Shown here: positions 24,648 through 34,763 of the stretch, piece after piece
Numbering within the stretch: position 1 is the first letter of the stretch
Layout of the letters: every line of letters starts with the position of its first letter
Assembly (NCBI RefSeq): GCF_016545825.1
Contig: NC_052616.1
Span: forward strand, 38,802,192-38,866,191
Source: Eucalyptus grandis
Lineage: Eukaryota; Streptophyta; Magnoliopsida; Myrtales; Myrtaceae
Direction of reading: 5' to 3'
Length of the DNA stretch: 64,000 bases
Translations under genes and position numbers: made by a program
Notes under the pieces: generated by a model
Seen by the model: the letters and a program-made list of their open reading frames with translations, nothing else
Told to the model about the DNA's origin: nothing
Databases searched by the model: none

Positions 24648-25784
24648 TGTTAGGGAAATCCTTTATGATGTTTTGAAGATGACAAAATCAATCAAAGGCT
24701 ACTAACATGTTTAATTGTTGAGTAACAGACTATGCAGATGATAGAACATGTAAAGGACAAGAAGACAGACTCAATGTTGAAGCTAAACTTATTTAGATTG
24801 TGTTCAAACCTTAAAACTAAATCTGTTCAGAAGTAGAATAAGTTCAGACTTTCGTCTAGATTGTAAAGTCTATTTCAGTCCAAAGACACTCAGACTCTAT
24901 TTCAGTCTGAAGACTCTCAGACTTTACATCCAAAATGAGACACAAGTTCAAAATGTAGCAGATTCAAAACGAAACAACTTGATAGAACGTAACACAAGCC
25001 CCAAACATATAACGGCTAGTGATCTGGTTTGGATTCCACATCAAAATTGATTTGATTGACTCAATCTAATTGATTGACAATTGGATATTGAAGATAAGAA
25101 CTTTATATACAAAAAAACTTTACTTATGGAAACCAAGATTCTGTTTGTATGGGCGATCAGAATCAATTTGGGATTCTATTTCTATCACTCAATGGCTACC
25201 AAATCTTCTAGATACAGATTTTTCCAATGGGTAGATTGGAAGATGATCCTCTAAAATACTGTCCAACGGCTAGTTTGGAAGTGGTGGAATATTTAAGAAG
25301 ATCAAGGACCGATGAACAAGTAAGAGACAAAGCGTAGAATTTATAATTCCAAAGTCTGAGCGAACTTTGATCATACACTTGTCTTTTGTGAGCTTAAACG
25401 TTTGTGATTGTGAGAGAAATACCAAAAGAGTGACTTACTGAGATAGTGTGATCTACTACTAAGTGTTTGCACTTAAAGTTGTAATCTCTTGTTAATTGCA
25501 TAGTGAAATCCAACCAAAAGGCTGTTAGCGTGGGAGAGTGGACGTAGGCTTGATCTAAGCCGAACCACTATAAAATCTGTGTTCTTGTTCTCTTCCCTAA
25601 ACTCCGCTACTTTACTTACTACCATATATTTATGCACTTAGATATAACTGTTAAAGTCTGAATCATTCTGCAAAGTCTGAAGTCAACCAGACTCAAATTA
25701 AAAGTAAAGTTGTTCATTGCATTTTGCAAAATATGTTTTCACACCTATTCACCCTCCCTCTAAATATTCATACTAGTACTTTCA
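24648..25784 (+). repeat. 3' LTR of copia element F
   Basis: 1137 bp, pairs with 19836-20984. Confidence 0.85.
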
Positions 25785-26049
25785 GTATAAAGACAACTTT
25801 TGCCAAAGGTGTGGTAGACAACATGGACTAGGACCCTATAACGATCAACCAAGGTGTTTTGGTTATGGGCAGAGCGGACACTTTAGGAGAAATTGTCCAT
25901 AAGGAGGATCGTAACCGAATGTCAACTCGGTGCGACAAGAGCAGCAACGTGTAGGCAGACTACCTCCACAAGGGAAATCATAGAGACAACTGGCACAAGG
26001 AGGCAATGTGGTGATCCTAACGGATCGGGGGCCATTGGGGGGTGTCACA
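25785..26049 (+). pseudogene. Gypsy B gag zinc knuckle and 3' LTR stub
   Basis: The B gag resumes with RCGRQHGLGP and the knuckle CFGYGQSGHFRRNC, whose second Cys is replaced by Tyr. At about 26004 the sequence switches to the terminal 46 bp of the B LTR (compare 18656-18700), ending GGGTGTCACA. This is the scar of a deletion that removed pol and most of the 3' LTR. Confidence 0.8.
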
Positions 26050-26571
26050 TTTGATTTTTTGCAGAAAATTCAAACTCGCTAAAAATTCTTCGGAGAATGA
26101 GTCGACGTTCCTAAAATAAATCGTGATATAAGAGAACTTTCAATTTCTAAAATCAGGTTCAATTTCTCGGTTAATTTCAACCATATGCGATTTTAGCGTG
26201 ACCTAACCTACTGGGTAGTTTTTAGGAATTTTTAGCAGATTTGATTCGTGGTCGATTATTTTCGATCCACATTGTACATCTTCGACCCATTGGCGACTCT
26301 CGGTTGTCGTGAAAATCTCGAGATTTCAAATATAGACACCAGGTACTGAACCAATAGAAAATTGAGTTAGTGCCACTCGACGCGAATTTTGTAATTAGGT
26401 GTGATTACTTCAATTGCATGCTTCTATCGAATCGATCTATATCCAATCACTAATTGTTTATAATGGTGTCGTATTGACCGTTGTCGATTATCACGGTCAA
26501 GCAGTCCATTTTGATCGAATTCTCAAGTTTGTCACGTTTAGATTCCTTAATGGCGTCACCTGATAGACTAG

Positions 26572-27536
26572 GGGTGTGCATGGTAACGCTTTTTGGCTGG
26601 GGAACAGTTTTTTTTTTTTTTTCAGAAATAGTTCTTTTCTATTTCTATTCCGAGGAACAATTTCTGAGTAAAATAAGGTATTTGGTAATTACACAAAATT
26701 CATATTCTTGAAATATAAAAAGAATAGAAATGTGTTTGGTAACTATATAAGATTTTGTATTTTTTGTATTTATTTGTTTTTTTATTCTTGTTCATGAATT
26801 GCCGACTGTTGACCGCTGCTGTCACCACCGCCGCCACCATCGCCACACAACCGTCGGCCGTTCGATCGTCGCCGTACGACCGTCAGCCACCGACCGTTGC
26901 CGCATGACCGCCACCCACAGCCCATCGGCCGCTGCGCCGCCGACCGCCGCCGACCGTCAACCACGGCTGCGGAGGGGCGGCCGATGGGTTGTGCTGTGGT
27001 AGTTGTGCAGTGGCGGTCAACGGTGATGGTCGGCGGCTGGTGGCGACGGGAGATGGTGGCGGCAACGGTGGTGGCGGCGTTCAACGGCAGTTGACAATGG
27101 CGAACGGAGGGCGATGGCTGGTGATGGCTCTGGGTGGTTAGAGTTGGCCACGGCAAGAGGGAGGAACAAAAGAAAAATAAAAAAGAAAATTGGCTTATTT
27201 GTAAAAATTATTCCTTGGAACAAGAAGCTACTTTTTTTTTTTTTGGGACTGCAGGAATCGTAGCCAGCCGATAGCCGCTACGTAAACTTCCAGGTGACGT
27301 TAGCGCAAGACCCACCACCACGACGTCATGCTTAAGAATCCCTAATAACAACGCTGCAAGAAGCTACTCTTTTTTTTTTGTCTTGTTTCTGTTCCAAATT
27401 TGTTCCTGGGAACAAAAAAGATAGAGAAATTGTTCCCAGGAACAAAAGTTTTACCAAATGGATTTTTGTTCTTTTTTTTGTTCTAAGGAACAAAAGAACA
27501 TAAATTCTAAGGAGCATACATGTTATCATGCAGCAC
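26572..27536. mobile_element. TIR element (MITE-like) in the E LTR
   Basis: The empty site is visible in the other LTR (GACTAGTTATC, about 8840). Here it is split by DNA starting GGGTGTGCATGGTAACG and ending, read inverted, GTGCTGCATGATAACATG. CTAG occurs at both edges. Sub-terminal regions are rich in GGAACAA/TTGTTCC inverted motifs. The centre (about 26810-27130) is a GC-rich CCG/CGG-biased stretch whose overlapping ORFs on both strands are composition artefacts. No transposase is present. Class uncertain (hAT-like?). Confidence 0.75.
27233..27357 (-). mobile_element. Short poly-A retroposon (SINE-like)
   Basis: About 112 bp of body followed, on the minus strand, by about 12-14 A, flanked by a perfect 11-bp duplication AAGAAGCTACT (27222-27232 and 27358-27368). 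The body contains GTGGTGGTGGGTCTTGCGC and GGCTACGATTCC, the latter resembling a pol III B box. It is nested in the MITE. Confidence 0.75.
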
Positions 27537-27641
27537 CTAGTTATCTCGTGAGTGGCCAACTCAGAGAAAAATGCCATAATTGGGTCAATGAAAAGCCAAT
27601 TTCATTTCATCAAAAATAGGGTTGAAAATCAAGATATCACA

Positions 27642-29360
27642 ATGCATAAAACACATTATGTATCTTAGCAAGCTTTGATGGTAGCGTTAGCCAACATGTC
27701 AAATTCCCTATCCGCTCTTGGATCTCAAATGGTCTTGTGCACCTTGGGCTTAGTTTCCCTTCTTCTTTTTTTCTTAAAGCCTAACATACCCTTCATGAGT
27801 GACACTTTAAAGAAAGACGTGGTCACCTACTAGAAAGTCTAAAGGCTTCCATCGTCTACCTGCATAACATTTCTATCTATCTTGGGCAATTCTAACCTAT
27901 CTCTACTTACCTGCATGGCATTTGTCGTAGGTTAGACTAACTCTAGACCAATGACCTTCTTTTCCCTGACCCCATTCTAACAAACCGGAGTTTTGTAAGC
28001 TCGATTATATAGCACTTCAAATGTAGCCATACTAATACTTTGTTGGAAATTGTTATTATAGGCGAACTCGACGAGATGCAGGTGCTCATCCCAACTTCCC
28101 CTAAAGTTGATAACATAAGCTCTTAACATATGTTCCAATGCTTGGACGATCCTTTCTGTCTAACACTTTGTCTAAGGTAGTGCCTTAATTTTTCAATAGT
28201 ATTTCTGGCTTGATCACACTTCAACTATCCATTCTAATTATTATTCTTCATTCTTTGATGATTGTCTTGGAGTTTTCCACTTCCTCCTAAGTGATTGCAT
28301 ATACTTTTTCCTTAAGTCGGAGAATGATCGGTATCTTCATGTTGTAGGACTCCACCTTGTGGCATCATTTATGGTTGCTACATCGGCATCATTTGTCGTC
28401 GTTATAGACAATCTTTTATCATGTGGCATTGCCAATCATAGCCACATGAAGCTCCTATTCGAGCGAAGCACGGAGCATTGCCGTGTCATCTTCCGCAATT
28501 GTGACATTTGTTACTTTGAGTGAAGGTTAGCCTTGAATTATTATTCTTCTTATTAGAACCAATGGGATGTTGTTCTCCCTATATTGGCCTCTTGCCACGA
28601 CATTGGTTGAATTAAAATGCTGGAGGACAAGGCTTTCATTAATCAGTCATTACGGCGGTTCGCTCTAGCGAATCTTTTTCCACGAGTTGGGCTTGTTCAT
28701 ACAGCCCATTGTAGTCCTTTAGATTCAACGGCACTGATTAACTTTAGATTTCAAGTTTTAGGCCATCTCAAAACCTTTTCGCTCTATCCATTGGATCTTC
28801 TATTAACTTGGGGGTGTACCTTGACAGTTTTGCAAAGTTTGCCTCGTGTTAATCAATTGTCATATTTTGTTGCTTGAGTTGTAGAAACTCTATAATCTTC
28901 TTATCTCAAGCACATTAAAAAAAAAAAAATGTTTCCCACTAAATGCCTTGACAAAGACATTCCAAGTTATGGGAGTATCATCAAGGAAAACCCTTCTCTT
29001 CATTGCTTGATCTTCAGGGAAGATATCATCATGTCCCAAAAATCCCTACTCCAACTGATGTACCTTGTAGCTGGTATACCACCAATGTCACCTTGTCTTC
29101 GTCAAAGTACCTCTGAAGTGCAAATATCTTTTCCAACTTGTAGATCCAAAATTTAACTTCTTTGGGATCTCTCGTCCTAGCAAATCTCAAGGGTTGCAAC
29201 TTCAGAAACTGCTCAACTAGTCCTTACATAGGACATTCACCATTTTTATTCTTGTTTCTAGCCATAGAGGCATTTCCAAAAGCAAAGGCTACTTGATGTT
29301 GTGCTTACTACTCCATTAAGCGTCTAATGGTTGTAATGTTTTGAATTGCAAACATTTTAT
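27642..29360 (-). pseudogene. Gypsy D integrase and gag remnants
   Basis: At 27642-28200 the minus strand carries the integrase C-terminal half, starting at the E junction (KLAKIHNVFYA) and continuing through the segment homologous to 9240-9780 of element E. From about 28250 to 29360 it carries gag: LVEQFLKLQPLRFART with KVTLVVYQLQG upstream of a degraded zinc-knuckle region, and the N-terminal part (NITTIRRLMEQ) near 29340. Everything between (RNase H, RT, protease) is deleted. The D 5' LTR is not found. Confidence 0.7.
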
Positions 29361-31017
29361 GATGAATAAATTGCCTCATTGAGTTGCAAATTCAATTGTC
29401 TAAACTTGTTGCAAATATTGCATGTTTTCCTTGATGAATTATGTGAGATAAATTGAATGTGTCAAATGGGATACTTTGGAATGATGAAAGGCAAACCATA
29501 TTCCATGCACTGTTTCATACACTAATCCCTAGTGAGTTGTGCGGAAAAATTCCATGCCTACAAGGAAAAGGGTGATCTCGCTAAGGGTATGTCAACCGAG
29601 GTGATGAGAGGTAGTTTCTTCTACTACCCGAAACACTACAAGTAAATCCATTGTTCAGCCCTTTGAGCCCACACACAGAAAAGCTTCTAAAGTTATCCCT
29701 GTCAGGGATCATCCCATACTGGGACAAAGTTTGAAGTGAAATGGTAGGAATTTTCTTACTCACACTTGCATCAATCTTCAAGTATTATTTTTCACAGTGT
29801 GACTTGTACGATAATTTAAAGTGCCTTAGGACGATGAAGAGCGGTTCTTTCTCTATCCTATACACTTTATCCATTGCATAGCCCCTTTGAGCCTATGAAT
29901 TCATTTCACATTAAACCTAGTTGGTGATCATCCCCTACACTGGGGCAAGGAAAAATCAAACCATTCAAGTAGCATGATTTACAATGCTGATAAAATGGAG
30001 ACTTTGTCCAAAAAAAAAAAAAAAAGAGTGCAAAAAATGGGGTATGAGAAAGCAGTGTGCCTGGTAAAAGCAAGGCCAATGCCCAAAAGAAAAAAATCAA
30101 ACACTTGATGAAGTGAGTCGTATCCCCAACAAGGTGGTACCAAAAAAAAACTCAAATGTTGAGATGTTGCAATCAGTGGAGTTGTGATGTGAAGAAAATC
30201 TTCGACGATGAGGAGGAAAATTGGTGGAAATGTCAAGATGATCACCAACTTTGACCCCCTAAACACTTTTTGAGCCTAATCATCTTTTTGTTTCTCAACC
30301 CATGAACTTAGCCTATGTTACGTCCCTCACAAAGTCTCTTTAGATTAGGGCACTTGAATTAACGTAAAAGTTCATATGTTTGAAAGCATTGCTTGAAGAA
30401 GTGCGAGTAAGATAATTTTTGCTTCATTTCTCACGTTTCTTGATTTGTAAACCCCAAGATGATTGTGAAATATCACTCATTTTTCAATAGCCTCGACTTA
30501 AAGGGTCCCCTTTGTTAAGCCGTTGACCAAGCTCACATTACGGTCCCTGTTAAAGACTTCTCAGATTGGTAAGGTCGTACCACTTGCGAGATTGCTCAAG
30601 ACCCTTGTTTGGCATGATGACAGTGAGATAGAGTGATTGTCAAAAATCCTGCATCAAAGGTCAGGATGAAATGACCCTTTTAATGAGAATGAGTGAAAAG
30701 TCCTTTCAGACTGAAAGATCCCTCATTTAACATATTCATGACATTCATGTGTTCAGATTGGAATAAAAATGCCAGATTGATAGACAACATCACGCATGAA
30801 CATCTCTTGAATTAATGCATGTTTGTGATCACAAATGCATATTGCTTCTCCTATGACCATGTTTTGCAGAAGACATTTCCCCTAGGAACAGAGATGATAC
30901 CAGGTAAGTATATCTCCATCCATTCCTTAAATACTTGTCATTGTACAGTTATTTCTCTCTCAAATGCACCGACACTCAACTCGACGGAGTTGTCCCCCAG
31001 AAGTTTTCCTCAGATTC

Positions 31018-31091
31018 AGGCGATCGAAGAAAGGTTCGAGTCCTAGTATCAACGTTGCAATGCTAGGCGACCGTAGAAAAGTACGGGTCCT
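31018..31091 (+). repeat. Two hairpins with the same frame and different stems
   Basis: Both copies read AGGCGA, stem, GAAARG loop, complementary stem, GTCCT. The stems are TCGAA/TTCGA (31024-31039) in the first and CCGTA/TACGG (31071-31086) in the second. The outer AGG and CCT can also pair. Confidence 0.65.
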
Positions 31092-31181
31092 GGATATGTA
31101 ACACCAACTACTTTGGATCACTCTACCCTCCTTGAAGGTAAGATATTCCAAGTAAGTTTCTTTACCATTTTCCAAAAATTA

Positions 31182-31760
31182 GACATCTTAGTTTGGATCT
31201 GGATGTCTCCATTCTTTTCGATGAACATTTCACTCTGGATGTGAATGTTCTTCGATTTTCCTCGTTATATCTTAGTTTGGATCTAGGTATTTCGAGTTTT
31301 CAAAAATCATGACATCTCAGTCTGGACATGGATGTCTTAATTATTTTCATTCAAACATTTCACTCTGGATGTGAATGTTTTTCAACTATTCTCGTTATAC
31401 CTAGTCCGGATCTAGGTATTTCGATTTCAAAATTTCGACATCTCGGTGTGGATCCGGGATGTCCTAATTATTTTCGTCTAAACATTTCACTCTGGATGTG
31501 AATGTTTTTTCGACATTTTTCGTTATACCTTAGTCTGGATCTAGGTATTTCGAATTTAAAACTCTTGACATCTCAGTTTGGATCTGGATGTCTTAATTCT
31601 TTTCGTTGAACATTTCACTCTGGATGTGAATGTTTTTCGATCCTTCTTGTTATACCTTAGTTTGAATCTAGGTATTTCGAGTTCAAAAATTTTGACATCT
31701 CAGTCTGGATCTGGATGTCTCAATTCTTCATTTCACTTTGAATGTGAATGTTCTTCTCAA
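31182..31760 (+). repeat. Five-unit tandem array (about 128 bp) of covarying hairpins
   Basis: Units begin at 31182, 31311, 31437, 31567 and 31694; the last is truncated. Each full unit has three hairpins sharing a 7-nt loop TCTGGAT (some units TTTGGAT) and, in most, a bulged T. Stem arms are GACATC-t-CAG / CTG-GATGTC, AACATT-t-CAC / GTG-AATGTT, and ATACC-t-TAG / CTA-GGTAT. Unit 3 has CGG/CCG in place of CAG/CTG, a paired change. The array does not encode a protein on either strand. Confidence 0.85.
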
Positions 31761-32511
31761 TCTCAATTTATTACCTTTATACTCTTTAAGGAACCTGAGT
31801 GAGAGTTAGTTACTTACAGAGTAAATGGGAATTTATCATGTACCTCAAGATGCTTTACCGCACTGACTGGTAAATAATTGCAGGTACGTCTTTCTTTCGC
31901 ATCATGCATTTGCATAAGCATTTCCATTCATCATATAAATTGCATTTTAAAATGGGATTCATTTCCTGACAAAAAGAAAATCATTCAGTGCATGTGCATG
32001 GTCAAAATTTAGGTTTCAATTTGTCTTTGAATGCAACCTCTACGAACTCACCTTCAAAGAGGGGCAGCTGTTGACACTTAAATTTTGACCATTTAGTTTA
32101 TTTATTTATTGTATAGGAAATTAGGGCTTAATTTTATTAATTGCATAGCATATAGATTTAAGTTGCATTTATTTTGTTATTTGCATTTTTTGCATTTTAT
32201 TGGACCGGTGGCGGATATATTCAAATTAGATGGATCAAGCCCATGAAGTGAACAGGTTGGCCCAAGCCCATGTTTTTTTTAATAATTAAAAATTATCTCG
32301 TGGGAATATAATATTTTAAAAATTTTTCCGAGATATGAATCTTTTTTGGATAAGGCAAATGGGTAAAAGAATATTGCGATTTGGCTTTGAAAGATTTGGA
32401 TTTAGAAAAATCTCATCTTAATCTCGAATCCTTATCAGTATGGGATGAATTTTGTGAAAAATATTGCGGATGTTGATTTGAGGAAGAATTTAAAAATCCG
32501 ATTCCTTCCCC

Positions 32512-32518
32512 TATAAAA
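32512..32518 (+). promoter_or_regulatory. TATA box of the Tat-like LTR
   Basis: CCCCTATAAAAGG, consensus-quality, about 440 bp into the LTR, where the U3/R boundary would follow. Confidence 0.65.
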
Positions 32519-33230
32519 GGCCATACAGAGGTGGGGGCTTTTTCTTTTCACTGGGTTTTGGAAGAAAAGGGAAAAGTAAAAAAGGTTTTTGCTTCTTTGA
32601 CCAAAAAAGAAGAAAAAGTGAAGAGAGAGGGGAAGTCGTGGTGAATAGGAGAGAAAAAGTACTGCAACAACAGTGAAAGAGGAGAAGCAACATGTGACAA
32701 AAAAATTACTGTTCTTCTTCAACCTTCCGCCGGCGACGCTCCTGCCCAAGCCGCTGATCGCCCTGCCGCGCTGCGACCCACCACTCCTGTAGCCAAGCCC
32801 GAGCACCGCCCGTCGCCCAGCAGCTGCTCCGCCTCCGATCAATGACCCAGATCGAAGCCAGGCGGACCCGCATCACCTCTGCTCCGCCTTCGAAGCTGCT
32901 ACCGTTGCTAATCCGGTTGCCAGCCTTGCTCCGAGTTCCCTTCCCGTGCTCCGCCGTCTGCTGCCGCCGGAATTTTCCTTTGTCGAAGTCCCTCGCCGGT
33001 CTGATCGACCCTCTCCCCTTGGAGATCCACGGCTGTGCGGAAAGGAAGGAAAAATTAGAAAAGAAAAAAAAAAAAAAAATCAGATTAGGTAGTTTTTTAT
33101 TATTTTATCTTTATTATTTTTATATAGTTTATAGTTTGTTTTTTCTTTTGTTTTTTTTTGTGATTATTCATTGATACATGATTGAGATTCCAACATGAAA
33201 TAGTCCCTCAAATTAGAGATTGACAGTCCG

Positions 33231-33350
33231 GTTTTCGCGCCCGAAATCCGACTCGCAATCCTTTGCAAAAATCGACAATCCGATCTCACGCCTGAGATTA
33301 AATTCACGATTTAATTTTAAAATTGGTCAACCCGATCTCATGCGCGAGAT
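33231..33350 (+). repeat. Series of short hairpins in the Tat-like LTR
   Basis: TTTCG-CGCC-CGAAA (33233-33246), ATCTCA-CGCC-TGAGAT (33283-33298) and ATCTC-ATGCGC-GAGAT (33335-33350), each shortly preceded by CCG. The stems differ while the first two loops are identical. A further small one, GCAA-TCCT-TTGC, lies between the first two. Confidence 0.6.
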
Positions 33351-34763
33351 ATGGTTCGCCAATTTTGGATATCAATCTTATCTTGCTTGATTTGCTGTCG
33401 TGGTGTTTGAGTTAATTTTATTTTCGTAAAAGAAAAAAATCCAAAAAAATTTTGAATTAGGATTAGGTTCGTTTTAGAATATTCCTAGTCTTAAGGTTAT
33501 CTTGCATGTTTAGAATTGAAATCTTATTTTGAATTTTTAAATAAAAAATCCAAAAAAATGCGTTCATTTAGGATGTTAGTTTTCTTTAATTTAAATGGCA
33601 CGTTTAATTATTTGGCAATTTTAAATTTCAAATTTTATAAAGAAAAATACAAAAAAAAAAATCATCATGCATGTATCATGTGGCATTAGCGCATCCTTGG
33701 CACGTCATTGCATATTAGGTTGATTGCATGTTTAGTTTTATTTAGATAAATCTTTTAGATAGATTGCATTTTAGGTTAGAGATTACTTGGTTAAGATAAG
33801 ATTCTAGTTTAAATTAGGATTTGGCTTAACCTAATTCCTAATACAAATTGGATAGAATTTTAATCTAGCTAGGTAATTTTTGCATCTTAATTTCGAATTT
33901 CATAAAACATTGTCTTAGAGTAGATTCATTTCATTCTCTAAGATAGTTTGCATTTTTTAGGAATTGAAATATCAAATGCACGTCATTTAGTTTTTTAGGC
34001 CCATTTAATTAGAAATTGCCCATCAATAGAATTAGATCATTTAGATTGCATTTAATTATTGCATATCTTTAGGATTTACTTTACTAATGTCATATAGCTT
34101 AGGTCACGTTGCCATGTCATATTAGATTATTAGCATGCATCGCATGATTCTCGTTAAATAAAGTGAAAACAAAAAATTGCTTGATGGCGTGTTAATTAGA
34201 AATCATATCTAGGATTGCTTATGTGAATTCTGATCTAACACTGCAGATGCTTTTGTTGCTTTGAGGTAAGTTCTGCATCATTTAATTGTTTTCTTGGGTG
34301 TTAAATTGGTGGTTTGCGCACCTGCATGAACATCCCACATGTTATGGAAATAGATTTAAAATCAATCCAAATTGCTTGCCAAACATTTTTTAAAATAAAA
34401 AGAAAGGTACCGAAAGGGCGTTAGAGAAATCTAACGTAACCAAGTCCCCGTACCCTTAGTCTCGGTTCGTAGAAGTAAAGTAAATCTCCCGTTATTTTAC
34501 TAGGGTTTCTAATCGACCCACCAAAAATAGATTAGTGGCGACTCCTAATTGAAAATCAATTGCATGTTAAGAACTTGAACCTAAGTCGCGAATTAGTATG
34601 GGCTTGGGAGAGCCCAAGTTAAGTATAGGCTTAACAATCCATTAGCCAAACCCTAGGTGGTTCACACCCGAAAAATTGGTCGCGACACTCGTAGATCCCT
34701 AGTAGTTTATTTTGAGTTGCCTTTAGGTATCAGTAACATGTATATGTTACTTATGTAGTAGTA

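Larger units (their letters stand above)
19836..25784 (+). mobile_element. Copia element F (SIRE/Maximus-like, pol deleted)
   Basis: Two LTRs in direct orientation (19836-20984 and 24648-25784), both beginning TGTTAGGGAAATCC and ending in ACTTTCA. A primer site lies 2 nt inside and a purine tract before the 3' LTR. The flanks GTAGC and GTATA are an imperfect 5-bp target duplication. The internal region codes only for a broken gag; protease, integrase, RT and RNase H are missing. A long AT-rich noncoding stretch fills the 3' half, as in SIRE/Maximus-type elements. It can only have moved, if at all, with enzymes supplied by a relative. Confidence 0.85.
15795..26049 (+). mobile_element. Gypsy element B (whole, internally deleted, with nested copia)
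   Basis: A plus-strand Tekay/Del-like element inserted in the E LTR with a perfect 5-bp duplication TTTGA (15790-15794 and 26050-26054). It keeps a full 5' LTR (15795-18700), a primer site, and part of gag (interrupted by copia element F). It then jumps straight to the last ~46 bp of an LTR (26004-26049). Protease, RT, RNase H, integrase and nearly all of the 3' LTR are deleted. Confidence 0.9.
5451..27641 (-). mobile_element. Gypsy element E (whole, with nested insertions)
   Basis: Full span of a minus-strand Ty3/gypsy element of Tekay/Del type. The 3' LTR is 5451-8947, the decayed internal region 8948-12692, and the 5' LTR 12693-27641, which is interrupted by element B and a MITE. It is inserted in the pol of D: the D reading frame across the two junctions (VFYA then MLRK, minus strand) rejoins cleanly. 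ATGCAT occurs directly at the right junction and a few bases outside the left one, consistent with a target duplication TGCAT and a slightly altered LTR end. Both LTRs carry the same internal repeats. Confidence 0.85.
26050..27641 (-). repeat. 5' LTR of element E, second part
   Basis: Continues the LTR from TTTGATTTTT, aligning with 8318-8947. Interrupted by the MITE at 26572-27536. Ends GATATCACA, where the integrase frame of D resumes. Confidence 0.85.
29400..32068 (+). mobile_element. 3' internal (post-pol) region of a Tat-like gypsy element
   Basis: Noncoding stretch leading to a polypurine tract (AAAGAGGGGCAGC, 32056-32068) and an LTR. Phrases such as CATCCCATACTGGGACAAAG (29711), CATCCCCTACACTGGGGC (29928) and the block around 30290-30340 resemble the long spacer between integrase and 3' LTR of plant Tat-lineage elements, as I remember them. 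No pol is present, so the 5' part of this element is missing. It holds the hairpin arrays described separately. The left boundary is approximate. Confidence 0.5.
32069..34687 (+). repeat. 3' LTR of the Tat-like gypsy element
   Basis: Begins TGTTGACACTTAAATTTTG right after the polypurine tract and ends about GGTCGCGACA, 2.6 kb. It contains a strong TATA box at 32512, a GC-rich stretch after it (about 32700-33060), and hairpins at 33233-33350. ORFs in the GC-rich part are not supported as genes. Directly after it the 5' UTR of element C begins, so the Tat-like element probably inserted there. Confidence 0.65.

Noticed and set aside
26782..27156. 124-codon minus-strand frame and several overlapping frames
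   Set aside because: GC-rich CCG/CGG low-complexity core of a MITE; frames are open on both strands because of composition.
29979..30266. 95-codon minus-strand frame, hydrophobic, membrane-protein-like
   Set aside because: Hydrophobicity comes from A/T homopolymers; located in the noncoding spacer of the Tat-like element.
31182..31760. CRISPR-like array
   Set aside because: Regular repeats, but the units are contiguous, contain several hairpins each, and lie in a plant retrotransposon; no unique spacers.
32842..33174. 110-codon plus-strand frame with Leu-rich start
   Set aside because: Inside the Tat-like LTR just after its TATA box; ends in poly-Lys and poly-Phe tracts. Not a supported gene.
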